A stretch of DNA of 64,000 nt from Allocatelliglobosispora scoriae (GTDB lineage: Bacteria; Actinomycetota; Actinomycetes; Mycobacteriales; Micromonosporaceae): positions 2,999,001-3,063,000 of the forward strand of contig NZ_JACHMN010000002.1 in the NCBI RefSeq assembly GCF_014204945.1, in the 5' to 3' direction. The notes below the pieces were generated by a model. The model was not told the origin of the DNA. It ran no database searches and saw nothing but the letters and a program-made list of their open reading frames with translations. Of the stretch, positions 53,260 to 62,097 are shown piece by piece. Positions within the stretch are counted from its first letter, which is position 1. Every line of letters begins with the position of its first letter. The position numbers and the translations under genes are program-made.

Positions 53260-53799
53260 TCAGGCTGCGGCGTCCTCCTTCTCGCGCTTGTCCTGCAGTG
53301 CGGCGACCGTACGAACGGCCTGCGACAGCGGCGCCTGGAACAGGGCGGCAGCCTTGCTCAGGTTGGCCTTCATCGCGCCGGCCAGCTTGGCCAGCAGCAC
53401 ATCACGGGACTCAAGATCAGCGATCTTCGCAACTTCCGCCGCGGTGATCGCCTTGCCCTCGAAAACGCCGCCCTTGATGACGAGGAGCGGGTTGGCCTTC
53501 GCGAACTCGCGCAGGCTCTTCGCCGCCTCGACCGGGTCGCCGGAAACAAAGGCGAGCGCGGTAGGACCGGTGAACAGCTTGTCCAGGCCCTCGATGCCCG
53601 CGTCGGTGGCTGCACGCTTGGCAAGGGTGTTCTTCGCGACCGTGTAGGTCGTCTTGCCCAGGGTGCGCCGCAGCTCGGTGAGCTGCTTCACGGTGAGGCC
53701 ACGGTATTCGGTCAGCAGGGTGGCCGGCGCGTTACGGAAATTCTCGGTGAGCTCCGCAACGGCAGTGGCCTTGTCCGACCGAATCGGCTTGTCCGCCAT
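53260..53799 (-). CDS. rplJ: 50S ribosomal protein L10
   Basis: 179 aa. It anchors L7/L12: [40 protein letters not shown], and the C-terminal helix that binds L12 dimers ([18 protein letters not shown]). In many bacteria L10-L12 represses translation through the leader RNA, and such a leader is seen at 53848-53985. Confidence 0.97.
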   Translation of the reverse strand: MADKPIRSDKATAVAELTENFRNAPATLLTEYRGLTVKQLTELRRTLGKTTYTVAKNTLAKRAATDAGIEGLDKLFTGPTALAFVSGDPVEAAKSLREFAKANPLLVIKGGVFEGKAITAAEVAKIADLESRDVLLAKLAGAMKANLSKAAALFQAPLSQAVRTVAALQDKREKEDAAA

Positions 53800-53847
53800 G
53801 TCCCTCCTCTCTCGATGCTCCGAGCTGATCGTCCCGGACCCGCAAAC

Positions 53848-53985
53848 GAGAAACGCCCCGGCGCAGGGCGCACGGGGCTTCGGCGCACTGAAGCGCCGGT
53901 GGCTGACCGTTCATCCTGCGCGGGCCGCCCGCTCGTTGGCGGGGCCTTCGACCGCGCCGGAGCGCGGTGACCAGCGGTCTATGGG
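53848..53985 (-). ncRNA. L10 leader (rplJL regulatory RNA)
   Basis: The minus-strand RNA runs from CATAGACCGCTGGTC through CGCGCAGGATGAACGGTC to a late GCCCCG/CGGGGC stem followed by GTTTCTCGTTT. These blocks match my memory of the Rfam L10 leader, to which the L10(L12)4 complex binds. The last stem with T-rich tail may be an attenuator. Starts about eight bases after the predicted transcription start. Confidence 0.7.
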
Positions 53986-53999
53986 TGAAACTTCAGCAA

Positions 54000-54029
54000 A
54001 CGATACGCAGGCCCGACCGGAAACACCAA
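54000..54029 (-). promoter_or_regulatory. Putative rplJ promoter
   Basis: On the minus strand: TTGGTG (54029-54024), 18-base spacer, TATCGT (54005-54000). Good -10, weak -35. Placed between the rplA terminator and the L10 leader. Confidence 0.5.
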
Positions 54030-54052
54030 ATCGGGCGGGCCGGAAACGAGGA

Positions 54053-54083
54053 AGGGGTTGCCCACATCACGTGGGCAACCCCT
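54053..54083 (-). terminator. rplA terminator
   Basis: 13-bp stem AGGGGTTGCCCAC / GTGGGCAACCCCT (54053-54065 with 54071-54083), 5-base loop, 18 bases after the rplA stop; on the minus strand it is followed by TTCCTCGTTTCC. Confidence 0.8.
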
Positions 54084-54101
54084 GCACAGCTTGCGTATGG
54101 C

Positions 54102-54818
54102 TTACGCCTCCGCGGGAACCTCGTGGAAGTTGCGCGTCACGTTGGGGTCGACCGGGATGCCCGGGCCCATCGTCGTGGCGACGGTGACCTTCTTGAGGTA
54201 CTTGCCCTTGGCCGCGGACGGCTTGGAGCGCAGGACCTCGTCGAGGACGGCGGCGTAGTTGTCGATGAGCTGCTCGGTGCTGAACGACGCCTTGCCGATG
54301 ATCAGGTGCAGGTTGGAGTGCTTGTCCACCCGGAAGGTGATCTTGCCGCCCTTGATCTCGGTCACGGCCTTCGTCACGTCCATGGTGACGGTGCCGGTCT
54401 TGGGGTTCGGCATGAGACCGCGCGGGCCCAGGATCCGCGCGATCCGGCCGATCTTGGCCATCTGGTCCGGCGTCGCGATGGCGGCGTCGAACTCCAGCCA
54501 GCCCTCCTGAATCCGGGCGACGAGCTCGTCGGTGCCGACGACGTCCGCGCCGGCGGCCTGCGCCTCCGCGGCCTTCTCGCCGGCTGCGAAGACGATGACC
54601 CGAGCGGTCTTACCCGTACCGTGGGGCAGGTTGACCACGCCACGCACCATCTGGTCCGCCTTACGCGGGTCGACACCGAGGCGCATCGCGACCTCGACCG
54701 TGGCGTCGAACTTGGTGGTGGTGGTCTCCTTGGCCAGCTTGATGGCCTCGGCGGGAACGTAGAGGGAGTTGCGGTCGATCTTGGCCGCACTCGCCTTGTA
54801 AGCCTTGCTTAGCGACAT
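54102..54818 (-). CDS. rplA: 50S ribosomal protein L1
   Basis: 238 aa: [20 protein letters not shown], the RNA-binding [20 protein letters not shown] and the motif [20 protein letters not shown]. It forms the L1 stalk. Start ATG 54818 with AGGAG ten bases before; an in-frame TTG at 54827 is too close to the ribosome site. Follows rplK by 88 bases. Confidence 0.97.
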   Translation of the reverse strand: MSLSKAYKASAAKIDRNSLYVPAEAIKLAKETTTTKFDATVEVAMRLGVDPRKADQMVRGVVNLPHGTGKTARVIVFAAGEKAAEAQAAGADVVGTDELVARIQEGWLEFDAAIATPDQMAKIGRIARILGPRGLMPNPKTGTVTMDVTKAVTEIKGGKITFRVDKHSNLHLIIGKASFSTEQLIDNYAAVLDEVLRSKPSAAKGKYLKKVTVATTMGPGIPVDPNVTRNFHEVPAEA

Positions 54819-54906
54819 CTTTCTCAAACTCCTGTGGTCGGTGTCGAACCGCGGTCCGCGGTTCTCCCACGTATCTCTGGTCGGGCGATTTCCTCAGGCG
54901 AGGAGA

Positions 54907-55341
54907 TCAGTCGGTGATGGTGATGCCCATCGAGCGGGCGGTGCCCGCGATGATCTTCTCGGCCTGGTCCAGGTCGTTGGCGTTCAGGTCGGACATCTTC
55001 TTCTCAGCGATGTCACGGACCTGGGCGCGGGTGACCTTGCCGACCTTGTCCTTCTGCGGGACGCCGGAGCCCTTGGGCACACCCGCCGCCTTGATCAGCA
55101 GACGCGACGCGGGCGGCGTCTTCAGCACGAAGCTGAAGGTGCGGTCCTCGTAGACGCTGATCTGCGCGGGGACGATGTCGCCACGCTGGGCTTCGGTCTG
55201 GGCGTTGTACGCCTTGCAGAACTCCATGATGTTGACGCCGTGCTGACCGAGCGCGGGACCCACGGGCGGAGCCGGGGTGGCCTGGCCGGCCTTCAGCTGA
55301 AGCGTGAACGTCTTGACGAGTTTCTTCTTCTTCGGAGGCAT
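54907..55341 (-). CDS. rplK: 50S ribosomal protein L11
   Basis: 144 aa: [40 protein letters not shown] and the thiostrepton-binding region with prolines intact. L11 forms the GTPase-associated centre. Start ATG 55341 with AGGAA about seven bases upstream. The 152 bases before it hold a GCCTCC/GGAGGC stem (about 55450-55472) after nusG. Confidence 0.97.
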   Translation of the reverse strand: MPPKKKKLVKTFTLQLKAGQATPAPPVGPALGQHGVNIMEFCKAYNAQTEAQRGDIVPAQISVYEDRTFSFVLKTPPASRLLIKAAGVPKGSGVPQKDKVGKVTRAQVRDIAEKKMSDLNANDLDQAEKIIAGTARSMGITITD

Positions 55342-55493
55342 GTCTCTTCCTGGGACTCTTGGTGTTTGCACCGATGACCGGCCTAGACAACCGCATGCAC
55401 GGTCAGCACTCGGCAGAGGCCGGACGTTCCACCCTACCGCACGGCAAAGCCTCCCCATTCATCGAGGAGGCCCGGCCGTACGTGATGGGTAAC

Positions 55494-56183
55494 TCAGATC
55501 TTGGAGACCTGGTTGAAGTTGAGCTCGACCGGCGTCTCACGACCGAAGATCGAGACCAGGACCTTGAGCTTCTGCTGGTCGGCGTTGATCTCGTTGATCG
55601 TGGCCTGTAGCGACGCGAAGGCGCCGTCGGTCACCGTCACCGAGTCGCCGACCTCGAAGTCGAGCACCTTGATCTCGGGCTTGGACTTCTTGCCGGCGTC
55701 GGTGGAGACCGCCGGGGCGAGCCACTTGAGCACCTCGTCGAGGCTGAGCGGCGCGGGGCGGTCGGCCCGATCGGTGGCGCCCACGAACCCGGTCACACCG
55801 GGGGTGTTGCGCACACACGAGTAGGACTCCGGCGTCAGGTCCATCCGAACCAGGATGTAGCCCGGGAAGACCTTGTTCGTGACCTGCTGGCGCTTGCCGT
55901 TCTTGATCTCGACCTCTTCGCGGGTCGGCACCTCGACCTGGAAGATGAACTCCTCCATGTCGAGGCTCGTGATCCGGGTCTCGAGGTTGGTCTTGACCTT
56001 GTTTTCGTAGCCCGCGTAAGAGTGGACGACATACCAGTCGCCCGGCGCGAAGCGCAGCTTCTGCCGCAGCTCGGCGACCGGGTCAAACGGAGCGTCCTCG
56101 TCGTCCACCACTGCGACGGACGACGTGGCAGTGGTGGCCTCGCCGGTCTCGTCGATCTGGGCGGTCTCGTCGTACTCAGGCAC
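55494..56183 (-). CDS. nusG: Transcription antitermination protein NusG
   Basis: 229 aa. A variable acidic N-terminus (1-45) is followed by the NGN domain ([40 protein letters not shown]) and the C-terminal KOW domain ([20 protein letters not shown]). It binds RNA polymerase and links it to Rho or ribosomes. GTG start. Twenty-four bases after secE. Confidence 0.97.
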   Translation of the reverse strand: MPEYDETAQIDETGEATTATSSVAVVDDEDAPFDPVAELRQKLRFAPGDWYVVHSYAGYENKVKTNLETRITSLDMEEFIFQVEVPTREEVEIKNGKRQQVTNKVFPGYILVRMDLTPESYSCVRNTPGVTGFVGATDRADRPAPLSLDEVLKWLAPAVSTDAGKKSKPEIKVLDFEVGDSVTVTDGAFASLQATINEINADQQKLKVLVSIFGRETPVELNFNQVSKI

Positions 56184-56207
56184 GCTCGCTCACTTCCGTC
56201 GAATATG

Positions 56208-56624
56208 TCAGCTGTTGCCGAAGACGAACAGCACGACCTTGGCAAATGCGACGTCGATGGTGCCGACGACCGTCAACATGATCGTCACGAACACCACCAC
56301 CACCGCGGTGTAGGTCAGCAGGTCCTTGCGCGTCGGCCAGATGACCTTACGCAGCTCGCTGACGACCTCGAGGAGGAAGCGCCAGATGCGGCCAGGGATG
56401 CCGCCGATCCAGGCGAAGAAGCGAGTGATGACGTTGCCGTCAGAGCGCGATGCGCTCTTCTTCTCCTCGGCCTTCGGCCGCGCCTTGGTTGCTGCGGCGC
56501 TGCGGGACCGTCCTGCCGGCGCGTCGTCCTCGGCATCGGAGGCGTCATCGTCGATAGCGTCGTCGAACACGTCGTCAACGTGCTCCTCCGCGGCGTCCTC
56601 ACCGCGTCGATTGCTCTCGGCCAC
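56208..56624 (-). CDS. secE: Preprotein translocase subunit SecE
   Basis: 138 aa. The first 75 residues are an acidic then basic extension (EEHVDDVFDDAIDDDASDAE), common in actinobacteria; the conserved core is FLLEVVSELRKVIWPTRKDL and one membrane helix (TYTAVVVVFVTIMLTVVGTI). GTG start. tRNA-Trp lies 143 bases upstream on the same strand. Confidence 0.95.
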   Translation of the reverse strand: MAESNRRGEDAAEEHVDDVFDDAIDDDASDAEDDAPAGRSRSAAATKARPKAEEKKSASRSDGNVITRFFAWIGGIPGRIWRFLLEVVSELRKVIWPTRKDLLTYTAVVVVFVTIMLTVVGTIDVAFAKVVLFVFGNS

Positions 56625-56767
56625 TTCGCCCTACTTCCATATCGCGGGGGGTGTGAGCGTTGCTCTCGGTGCGCCCGTGAGGCGCACCTTTCTGCTACCA
56701 CTCTGTCACGCTGCCCGGCCGTCCGACAGGGACAGCCGAAACCACCCGAGTCGGAAGGCCGAAGCCG

Positions 56768-56840
56768 CAGGGGCGACAGGACTCGAACCTGCAACCTGCG
56801 GTTTTGGAGACCGCTGCGCTACCAATTGCGCCACACCCCT
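56768..56840 (-). tRNA. tRNA-Trp (CCA)
   Basis: 73 bases, complete cloverleaf: acceptor AGGGGTG/CGCCCCT with discriminator G, anticodon loop CTCCAAA (CCA anticodon), T loop TTCGAGT. The 3' CCA is not encoded. It lies upstream of secE, as trpT does in mycobacteria. Confidence 0.95.
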
Positions 56841-56906
56841 GTGCGGGAAGGTCACCATTCAAGCCGCTTCAGCAGCTCGAACGGGTCACTCACCCCACGG
56901 CGGACC

Positions 56907-56936
56907 AGTGTACGGGTAGCTAGCCGCCGCGTCCAA
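56907..56936 (-). promoter_or_regulatory. Putative tRNA-Trp/secE/nusG promoter
   Basis: On the minus strand: TTGGAC (56936-56931), 18-base spacer, TACACT (56912-56907). The tRNA would begin about 60 bases after the start point. Confidence 0.5.
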
Positions 56937-56951
56937 CCCGGTAGCCGCTTT

Positions 56952-57350
56952 CTATATCCGGACGGCCGCCTTCGCCTGAGCCAAGATCTTTTCACCCTGG
57001 CACGTGGCGGTCAGATCAAGCTTCGCCACCCCGTCGGCAACCTGCTTGACGACGGCGGTGAACTCGACCGCGGTGCCCTCCTCGGTGTCCGGAACCGGCA
57101 CCGGACGGGTGAATCGGACGCCGAAATCGACCAGCGAATCCGACCTGCCCGCCCAAGCCGCCACAGCCCGCCCGGCGAGCGCCATCGTCAGCATCCCGTG
57201 CGCGATGACACCGGGCAGCCCGACGCCCTCAGCGGTCCGCTGGCTCCAGTGAATGGGGTTGAAGTCCCCGGAGGCACCCGCGTAGCGAATGAGATCCGCC
57301 CGGGTCACCTGGAAGACCTGAACCGGTAGCTTCTGGCCCACCTCGAACAT
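56952..57350 (-). CDS. HadB-like (3R)-hydroxyacyl-thioester dehydratase subunit
   Basis: 132 aa MaoC hot-dog fold. GASGDFNPIHWSQRTAEGVG holds the catalytic Asp 29 and His 34, followed by LPGVIAHGMLTMALAGRAV. It overlaps the hadA-like gene by one base (TGATG) and the order matches mycobacterial hadA-hadB beside rpmG and secE. In mycobacteria the pair serves mycolic acid elongation; this organism probably lacks mycolates, so its substrate here is open. Confidence 0.8.
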   Translation of the reverse strand: MFEVGQKLPVQVFQVTRADLIRYAGASGDFNPIHWSQRTAEGVGLPGVIAHGMLTMALAGRAVAAWAGRSDSLVDFGVRFTRPVPVPDTEEGTAVEFTAVVKQVADGVAKLDLTATCQGEKILAQAKAAVRI

Positions 57351-57814
57351 CAGACCGCCCCTTCCTCGTGCGACTCACCGCGGATGACGAGCTTGGTCCA
57401 GACGCTGCCCACCGGCTCTCCGGCCGTGGTCACGATGTCGAACCGGCTGGTCAGGAAGTCATGGCCGCCACGGGACAGGATGTCCTCGATCGAGGCGTGC
57501 ACGACCAGTTCGTCCCCCGCGACCACCGGGCGCACATAGGTGAAGCGCTGGTCCCCGTGAACCACCCGGCTGTAGTCGACGCCCAGGCCCGGGTCGACCA
57601 CGATCTGGCGGTTCGCCGCCGTCGCGATGATCGTCAGGAACGTGGCCGGCGCCACGACGTCCGGATATCCCAGGGCCTTGGCTGCCTCGACGTCGTGATG
57701 GATCGGATCGGAGGCGCCGATCGCGTCCGCGAACTCCCGGATCTTCTCGCGGCCGACCTGATAAGCGGGGTGCGGCGGGTAAACCCGGCCGACAAACGAC
57801 TGGTCCAACGGCAT
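57350..57814 (-). CDS. HadA-like dehydratase subunit
   Basis: 154 aa MaoC N-terminal-type hot-dog fold: YPPHPAYQVGREKIREFADA, DVVAPATFLTIIATAANRQI and FTYVRPVVAGDELVVHASIE. It lacks the clear Asp/His pair of HadB, as expected for the non-catalytic partner of a heterodimer. A -10-like TAAGTT lies six bases before the ATG, which has no good ribosome site, so its mRNA may be leaderless. Confidence 0.8.
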   Translation of the reverse strand: MPLDQSFVGRVYPPHPAYQVGREKIREFADAIGASDPIHHDVEAAKALGYPDVVAPATFLTIIATAANRQIVVDPGLGVDYSRVVHGDQRFTYVRPVVAGDELVVHASIEDILSRGGHDFLTSRFDIVTTAGEPVGSVWTKLVIRGESHEEGAV

Positions 57815-57843
57815 GGCGAGAACTTACCTGGTGCGGGAACGCC

Positions 57844-57877
57844 AAAAAGCGGTCACCCTGGTGGGTGACCGCTTTTT
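57844..57877. terminator. rpmG terminator
   Basis: 15-bp stem AAAAAGCGGTCACCC / GGGTGACCGCTTTTT (57844-57858 with 57863-57877), loop TGGT. Five T bases follow the stem on either strand, so this is a classical intrinsic terminator. It stands between rpmG and hadA. Confidence 0.9.
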
Positions 57878-57896
57878 GATCAGAGCTGGACCGGGA

Positions 57897-58064
57897 CTAC
57901 CGGGTCTCGCGGTGCGCCTGGTGCTTGCCGCAACGCGGGCAGAACTTCTTCAGCTCGATGCGGTCCGGGTCGTTACGGCGGTTCTTACGCGTGATGTAGT
58001 TGCGCTCCTTGCACTCCACACACGCCATCGTGATCTTCGGACGTACGTCAGTCGCCTTAGCCAC
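57897..58064 (-). CDS. rpmG: 50S ribosomal protein L33
   Basis: 55 aa, starting GTG 58064. It reads [20 protein letters not shown] and ends [15 protein letters not shown]. Cys 15, 18, 42 and 45 form the zinc site of the C+ form. It follows tRNA-Met and has its own putative promoter; the strong terminator lies directly behind it. Confidence 0.96.
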   Translation of the reverse strand: MAKATDVRPKITMACVECKERNYITRKNRRNDPDRIELKKFCPRCGKHQAHRETR

Positions 58065-58124
58065 CGGAGTGCCTTCCTCGCATGCTCACCACTGCGGTCG
58101 CAGTGCTTACCAGTTCAGCGCACC

Positions 58125-58153
58125 AGCCTAATGACGGCGACACGCAAACGCAA
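58125..58153 (-). promoter_or_regulatory. Putative rpmG promoter
   Basis: On the minus strand: TTGCGT (58153-58148), 17-base spacer, TAGGCT (58130-58125), between tRNA-Met and rpmG. An inverted repeat CACTGCG/CGCAGTG lies in the leader near 58090-58107. Confidence 0.5.
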
Positions 58154-58191
58154 AAACGCTGCTCGATCGCGATGCGAATCTCACAGTGTCT

Positions 58192-58267
58192 TGGTAGCGG
58201 TGGCCGGAATTGAACCGGCGACACAGCGATTATGAGCCGCTTGCTCTGCCATCTGAGCTACACCGCT
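58192..58267 (-). tRNA. tRNA-Met (CAT, elongator)
   Basis: 76 bases with encoded CCA. Acceptor AGCGGTG/CACCGCT, anticodon loop CTCATAA (CAT), T loop TTCAATT. The first acceptor pair is A-T, which fits an elongator rather than initiator tRNA only loosely; the missing three G-C pairs in the anticodon stem also argue for elongator. Confidence 0.92.
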
Positions 58268-58294
58268 TCGGCGGGCTCTCGCGAGCCCCGTCGG

Positions 58295-58367
58295 AGCCCC
58301 CTTACGGAATCGAACCGTAGACCTTCTCCTTACCATGGAGACGCTCTGCCGACTGAGCTAAGGGGGC
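58295..58367 (-). tRNA. tRNA-Thr (GGT)
   Basis: 73 bases: acceptor GCCCCCT/AGGGGGC, discriminator T, anticodon stem TCTCC/GGAGA with loop ATGGTAA (GGT). The 3' CCA is not encoded. Twenty-seven bases upstream of tRNA-Met; same order as thrT-metT in mycobacteria. Confidence 0.94.
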
Positions 58368-58400
58368 GTGCGCTTCGCTTTCGCGCTGCGCGCCTCGGTA

Positions 58401-58429
58401 AGAGTACACGTTCACCCGGGCCGTGCGAA
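58401..58429 (-). promoter_or_regulatory. Putative tRNA-Thr/Met promoter
   Basis: On the minus strand: TTCGCA (58429-58424), 17-base spacer, TACTCT (58406-58401). Confidence 0.5.
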
Positions 58430-58467
58430 ATCCGGATATGCCCGCGCGTCGTCCCGGCCCGAGTGGG

Positions 58468-60993
58468 TCAGCCGACCGCGCGCAACCTGCGCAATTCCCC
58501 GGTCGGGCTCGGCTCCGCGTCGGTACGCGCACCGAGCCACGCCTCCAGCCGCTCATAGGGCAGCGGGCGGCTGAAGAGGAACCCCTGACCGATGTCGCAC
58601 CCGATGTCGGCGAGCAGGTCGAGGGTGAGCTCGCTCTCCACGCCCTCGGCCACGACGGCGAGCCCGAAGTGCCGGGAGATGTCGACCACGGCCCGCACGA
58701 TCGCGAAATCGCCCGCGTCGGTCGCCATCCCCTGCACGAAGGTCCGGTCGACCTTCACCTCGTGCACCGGCAGCCGCCGCAGATAGGACAGCGACGAGTA
58801 GCCCGTGCCGAAGTCGTCCACGGAGAGCCGCACGCCCATCTCGTAGAGGCGGCGCAGCGTGGGCAGCGGCCGGTCCTCCTCGCCGACGAAGCCGTCCTCG
58901 GTGATCTCCAGCGTCAGCCGGTCCGGCGAGACGCCGTGCTCCTGGAGGAGCTCCTCCACCCGCAGCGGGAAGTCCGGATCCACCAGGGTGCGCGGGGAGA
59001 GGTTGACGGCCACGCCCAGCGGCCGGCCCGCGTCGACCCACTGCCGAGCACGCATGAGGCCCGCGGCGAGCACAGCCTCCGTCAGGCGGCCGAGCTGACC
59101 GGTGTGCTCCGCGACGGCGACGAAGTCCTCCGGGGCCACCGAGCCGTGCGTCGGGTGCTCCCAGCGGGCCAGGCACTCCACGCCGACGAGATGCCGGTCA
59201 CGCAGGTCGACCTTGGGCTGGAAGTAGACCTCGAGATCGTTGTTGTCCAGGGCGCGGCGGAGGTCACCGGCGAGGCCTAGTCTGCGTACCGACCGGGATT
59301 CCATGCCGAGGCTGAAGAGCTGCACGCCTGACGCGCTGGACTTGGCCGCATAGGTCGCGAGCTCGGCGCGCTGCAGCAGCGTCGCGGGCTCCGTGCCGTG
59401 GTCGGGGTGGACCACGATGCCGACCGCGGTGTCGACGTCGAGCGTGAGGGTGCCGAAGGTGAGCGGTTTCTGCAGCTGGCGGCGCAGGGTCGTGGCGAGC
59501 GCCATCGCGGCCTCGGCGTTGGCGACCCGCATCGTGACGACGAACTCGTCACCACCGGAGCGGCCCACCAGCGCGGCGGAGGGCGCAGAACCCCGCAGTC
59601 GGCTCGCCACCTCGGCCAGCAGCCGGTCACCGGCCGCATATCCCAGCGAGTCGTTGACGTCGCGAAGCGAGTCGACATCGAAGAGCAGCACCGCGACCAC
59701 CTCGCCGGGTGCGCGGACCTTGACCGACTCCTCCAGCGCGGCGGTGAGCCGGCGCCGGTTGGGCAGCGAAGTCAACGCATCGTGGTAGGCGTCGAAGCGC
59801 AACCGCTCGACGAGCCGCGAATTCTCGACCGCGACCGCGGCGTGGGCGGCGACCGCCTCGAGCAGCCGCACGTCGCCCGGTCCGAACCCGGTGAACTCAC
59901 CCATCCGGCTGGAGACCTCCAGGCAGCCGATCACCGCCGAGCCTGCCTTGAGCGGGACCACGATCAGGTCCTTGACCCCGGACTCCCGCAGCTGGGCCAG
60001 CCGGTCGTCCTCGCCGAGCTTGGCGCCGATCGCGATCGTCTCGCCGCTCTCGATGGCGGCCTTGCGGATCGAGTCGGGTGTGGCGACCACGTCGAGCAGG
60101 CCCAACGCGTCGACGCGGGCCGTGAGCAGCACGTCCGGGAACCGGCCCTGCGCCGGCAGCCACAGCGTCGCCGTCTCCGCCGCGAGAACCGTGCGCACGC
60201 GGCTCAGCAGGACATCGGTGAGGGTCCCGTCGTGCGGGGTGTCGGCGATCGCCCGGGTGATGTCATAGATCTCGCTCAGCGTGCGGTGCTGCCGCAGGAA
60301 CTGCGCGTAGGACCGGTAGGCGAGCGCGAACACCGCGACGACGAAGCCGAGCAGCAGGACCGCCCAGCCGCTCTGCTGGAGCACGATCAGGATGACCAGG
60401 CCGACCGTGATGTTGATCAGGGTGGCGATGACCGAGGGGATGGCCGTGGCGGCGATCTCCTGCGAGGTCATCCGTCCCTGGACGACGGCGATGACGGCGA
60501 CGACCGCGGCCACGTTGATCGCGGCGCTCGTGAAGACCGCGGCGGCGAGGACCAGCCAGCTGCGCGGATCCTCGAGCTTCAAGGGCCCCAACGCGCTGAC
60601 GACCAGGCAGGCGCAGGTCGTGCTCGCCGCGCTCTTGGCGATGTTGAAGACGCCCTTGACCGGCGCGACCTTGCGGCGCATCTGGGTGACGACGGAGGCC
60701 GCCACCCGGACCAGCAACAGCGTGATCGGTGGCAGGACGAAGAGACCCAGCAGCAGCGGTATCTCGGAGAGCGACATCAGCACGGTGTCGCGTCTGACCT
60801 CGAAGCTCAGCGTCACCGTGTCGGCAGCGACACAGACGGCGAAGAAGACGAGAGCCCAGCCCCACTTGCCGATGGGCTCGTGGGAACGGATGCTGAGGAT
60901 GGCCGCGAGCGAGGCTGCTATCAGGGTGAGTTGGCCCGTGATTAGCCAAGCCAGCTCAGTGCGACGTCGCACCAGTCGCACCGCTCGCGCCAT
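58468..60993 (-). CDS. Membrane GAF-GGDEF-EAL cyclic-di-GMP protein
   Basis: 841 aa. Residues 1-230 hold about seven membrane helices; a GAF-like domain follows (about 255-392), then GGDEF (about 400-560) with intact GRSGGDEF at 478-484, then EAL (about 580-830). The EAL signature reads ECLARW (606-611); the other catalytic parts are present (VNLSPRTL, EITED, SVDDFGTGYSSLSY, VKVDRTF, AEGVE). Both synthesis and breakdown of c-di-GMP are possible. No obvious operon partner. Confidence 0.92.
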   Translation of the reverse strand: MARAVRLVRRRTELAWLITGQLTLIAASLAAILSIRSHEPIGKWGWALVFFAVCVAADTVTLSFEVRRDTVLMSLSEIPLLLGLFVLPPITLLLVRVAASVVTQMRRKVAPVKGVFNIAKSAASTTCACLVVSALGPLKLEDPRSWLVLAAAVFTSAAINVAAVVAVIAVVQGRMTSQEIAATAIPSVIATLINITVGLVILIVLQQSGWAVLLLGFVVAVFALAYRSYAQFLRQHRTLSEIYDITRAIADTPHDGTLTDVLLSRVRTVLAAETATLWLPAQGRFPDVLLTARVDALGLLDVVATPDSIRKAAIESGETIAIGAKLGEDDRLAQLRESGVKDLIVVPLKAGSAVIGCLEVSSRMGEFTGFGPGDVRLLEAVAAHAAVAVENSRLVERLRFDAYHDALTSLPNRRRLTAALEESVKVRAPGEVVAVLLFDVDSLRDVNDSLGYAAGDRLLAEVASRLRGSAPSAALVGRSGGDEFVVTMRVANAEAAMALATTLRRQLQKPLTFGTLTLDVDTAVGIVVHPDHGTEPATLLQRAELATYAAKSSASGVQLFSLGMESRSVRRLGLAGDLRRALDNNDLEVYFQPKVDLRDRHLVGVECLARWEHPTHGSVAPEDFVAVAEHTGQLGRLTEAVLAAGLMRARQWVDAGRPLGVAVNLSPRTLVDPDFPLRVEELLQEHGVSPDRLTLEITEDGFVGEEDRPLPTLRRLYEMGVRLSVDDFGTGYSSLSYLRRLPVHEVKVDRTFVQGMATDAGDFAIVRAVVDISRHFGLAVVAEGVESELTLDLLADIGCDIGQGFLFSRPLPYERLEAWLGARTDAEPSPTGELRRLRAVG

Positions 60994-61037
60994 GGGACAC
61001 CTTTCACGGGCCGACCACCACGATCAGCCCCGGGCGA

Positions 61038-61250
61038 TCAGGCCCAATCAGTCTCGATGAGCGATTCTTCCCGACCAGTCGACAGTTGCACACTGGCGGT
61101 GGTTTCCGTAACTGTAGCCGAGTCGGCACCGGGACCCGCCCAGTCCACCTCATCAGTGTGCAAAACGGCGATTCCACCAAAGAGAGCAGCGCCGAATGAA
61201 ACAGCCATGGCGCCTGCCGCGAGTCGGCGACGCAATCTTTCTTTACGCAT
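61038..61250 (-). CDS. Small single-helix membrane or secreted protein
   Basis: 70 aa. Start ATG 61250 with AGGAG six bases upstream. Basic start (MRKERLRRRL), one hydrophobic stretch AAGAMAVSFGAALFGGIAVL, then an acidic, Thr/Ser-rich outer part ending SLIETDWA. It reads as a signal anchor or signal peptide followed by a short tail. Forty-four bases upstream of the c-di-GMP gene on the same strand, so they may be cotranscribed. Unknown function. Confidence 0.6.
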   Translation of the reverse strand: MRKERLRRRLAAGAMAVSFGAALFGGIAVLHTDEVDWAGPGADSATVTETTASVQLSTGREESLIETDWA

Positions 61251-61443
61251 CTGCGGCTCCTGAATCAGCTCTGCCTCAGGTTGCAATGAGGGCTGGGGGC
61301 ATCCTGCCACAGTTGTAGCCGACAGCGAAAGTCCGCAGCCGTGCCACGCCACGCTCACCGGGAATTATGGACCTTCGGTGGGTTTTTGTCGACCCATTAG
61401 GTCAGCTAGTTGGGCAACCCTAAAGTGGTGACTTTGCAGGAAT

Positions 61444-61938
61444 CTATCGATAATTGGTGAACTGCAAGGCTAGCCCGAAGTCTTCCGACTTCAAGAGCGT
61501 CATGGTGTCCTGAAGATCGTCCTTCTTCTTGGCGGACACCCGCAGCTGATCTCCTTGAATCTGCGCCTGAACGCCCTTGGGGCCCTCGTCACGGATCTTC
61601 TTGCTGATCGCCTTGGCCTTCTCCTGATCAATGCCTTGAATGATCTTGCAATCGATCCGGTAGCCCTTGCCCGAGGTCCGCGGCTCGCCCGGTTCAAGTG
61701 ACTTGAGCGAGATGTTCCGCTTGACCAATTTCTCCTTGAAGACGTCGAGGGCCGCCTTGACCCGGTCCTCGGTCTCCGCCGTGATGAACAGCGCCTCCTC
61801 GCCGGACCACTCGATCGCGGCCGACGTGCCCCGGAAGTCGAACCGGGTGGTCAGGTCCTTCTCGGTCTGGCGAAGGGCGTTGTCGACCTCCTGCCGATCA
61901 ACCTTGCTGACGATGTCGAACGACGGGTTGGCCGCCAT
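61444..61938 (-). CDS. YajQ-family nucleotide-binding protein
   Basis: 164 aa: [40 protein letters not shown] and [20 protein letters not shown] with QFTNYR at the end. Some YajQ proteins bind c-di-GMP as a receptor, notable here because the GGDEF-EAL gene is 450 bases away; binding is not proven by sequence. Start ATG 61938 with GAGGAG eight bases upstream. Confidence 0.92.
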   Translation of the reverse strand: MAANPSFDIVSKVDRQEVDNALRQTEKDLTTRFDFRGTSAAIEWSGEEALFITAETEDRVKAALDVFKEKLVKRNISLKSLEPGEPRTSGKGYRIDCKIIQGIDQEKAKAISKKIRDEGPKGVQAQIQGDQLRVSAKKKDDLQDTMTLLKSEDFGLALQFTNYR

Positions 61939-62053
61939 CTTCTTCACTCCTCGTATCCACGGAGATATGTGCCGGTTATGCAGCCTAACCCTCCGCGCGC
62001 GAAGCCGCGTCACGGCCACCCGACGCGCCCGACGTGATCTGTGGCCAACCCGG

Positions 62054-62084
62054 TTGCGCGGATGGGGATGTGTGCCGTTATCCT
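62054..62084 (+). promoter_or_regulatory. Weak putative tRNA-Tyr promoter
   Basis: TTGCGC (62054-62059), 19-base spacer, TATCCT (62079-62084). Spacing is long; the -10 is good. Confidence 0.4.
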
Positions 62085-62097
62085 TGCTGAGGTTCTT

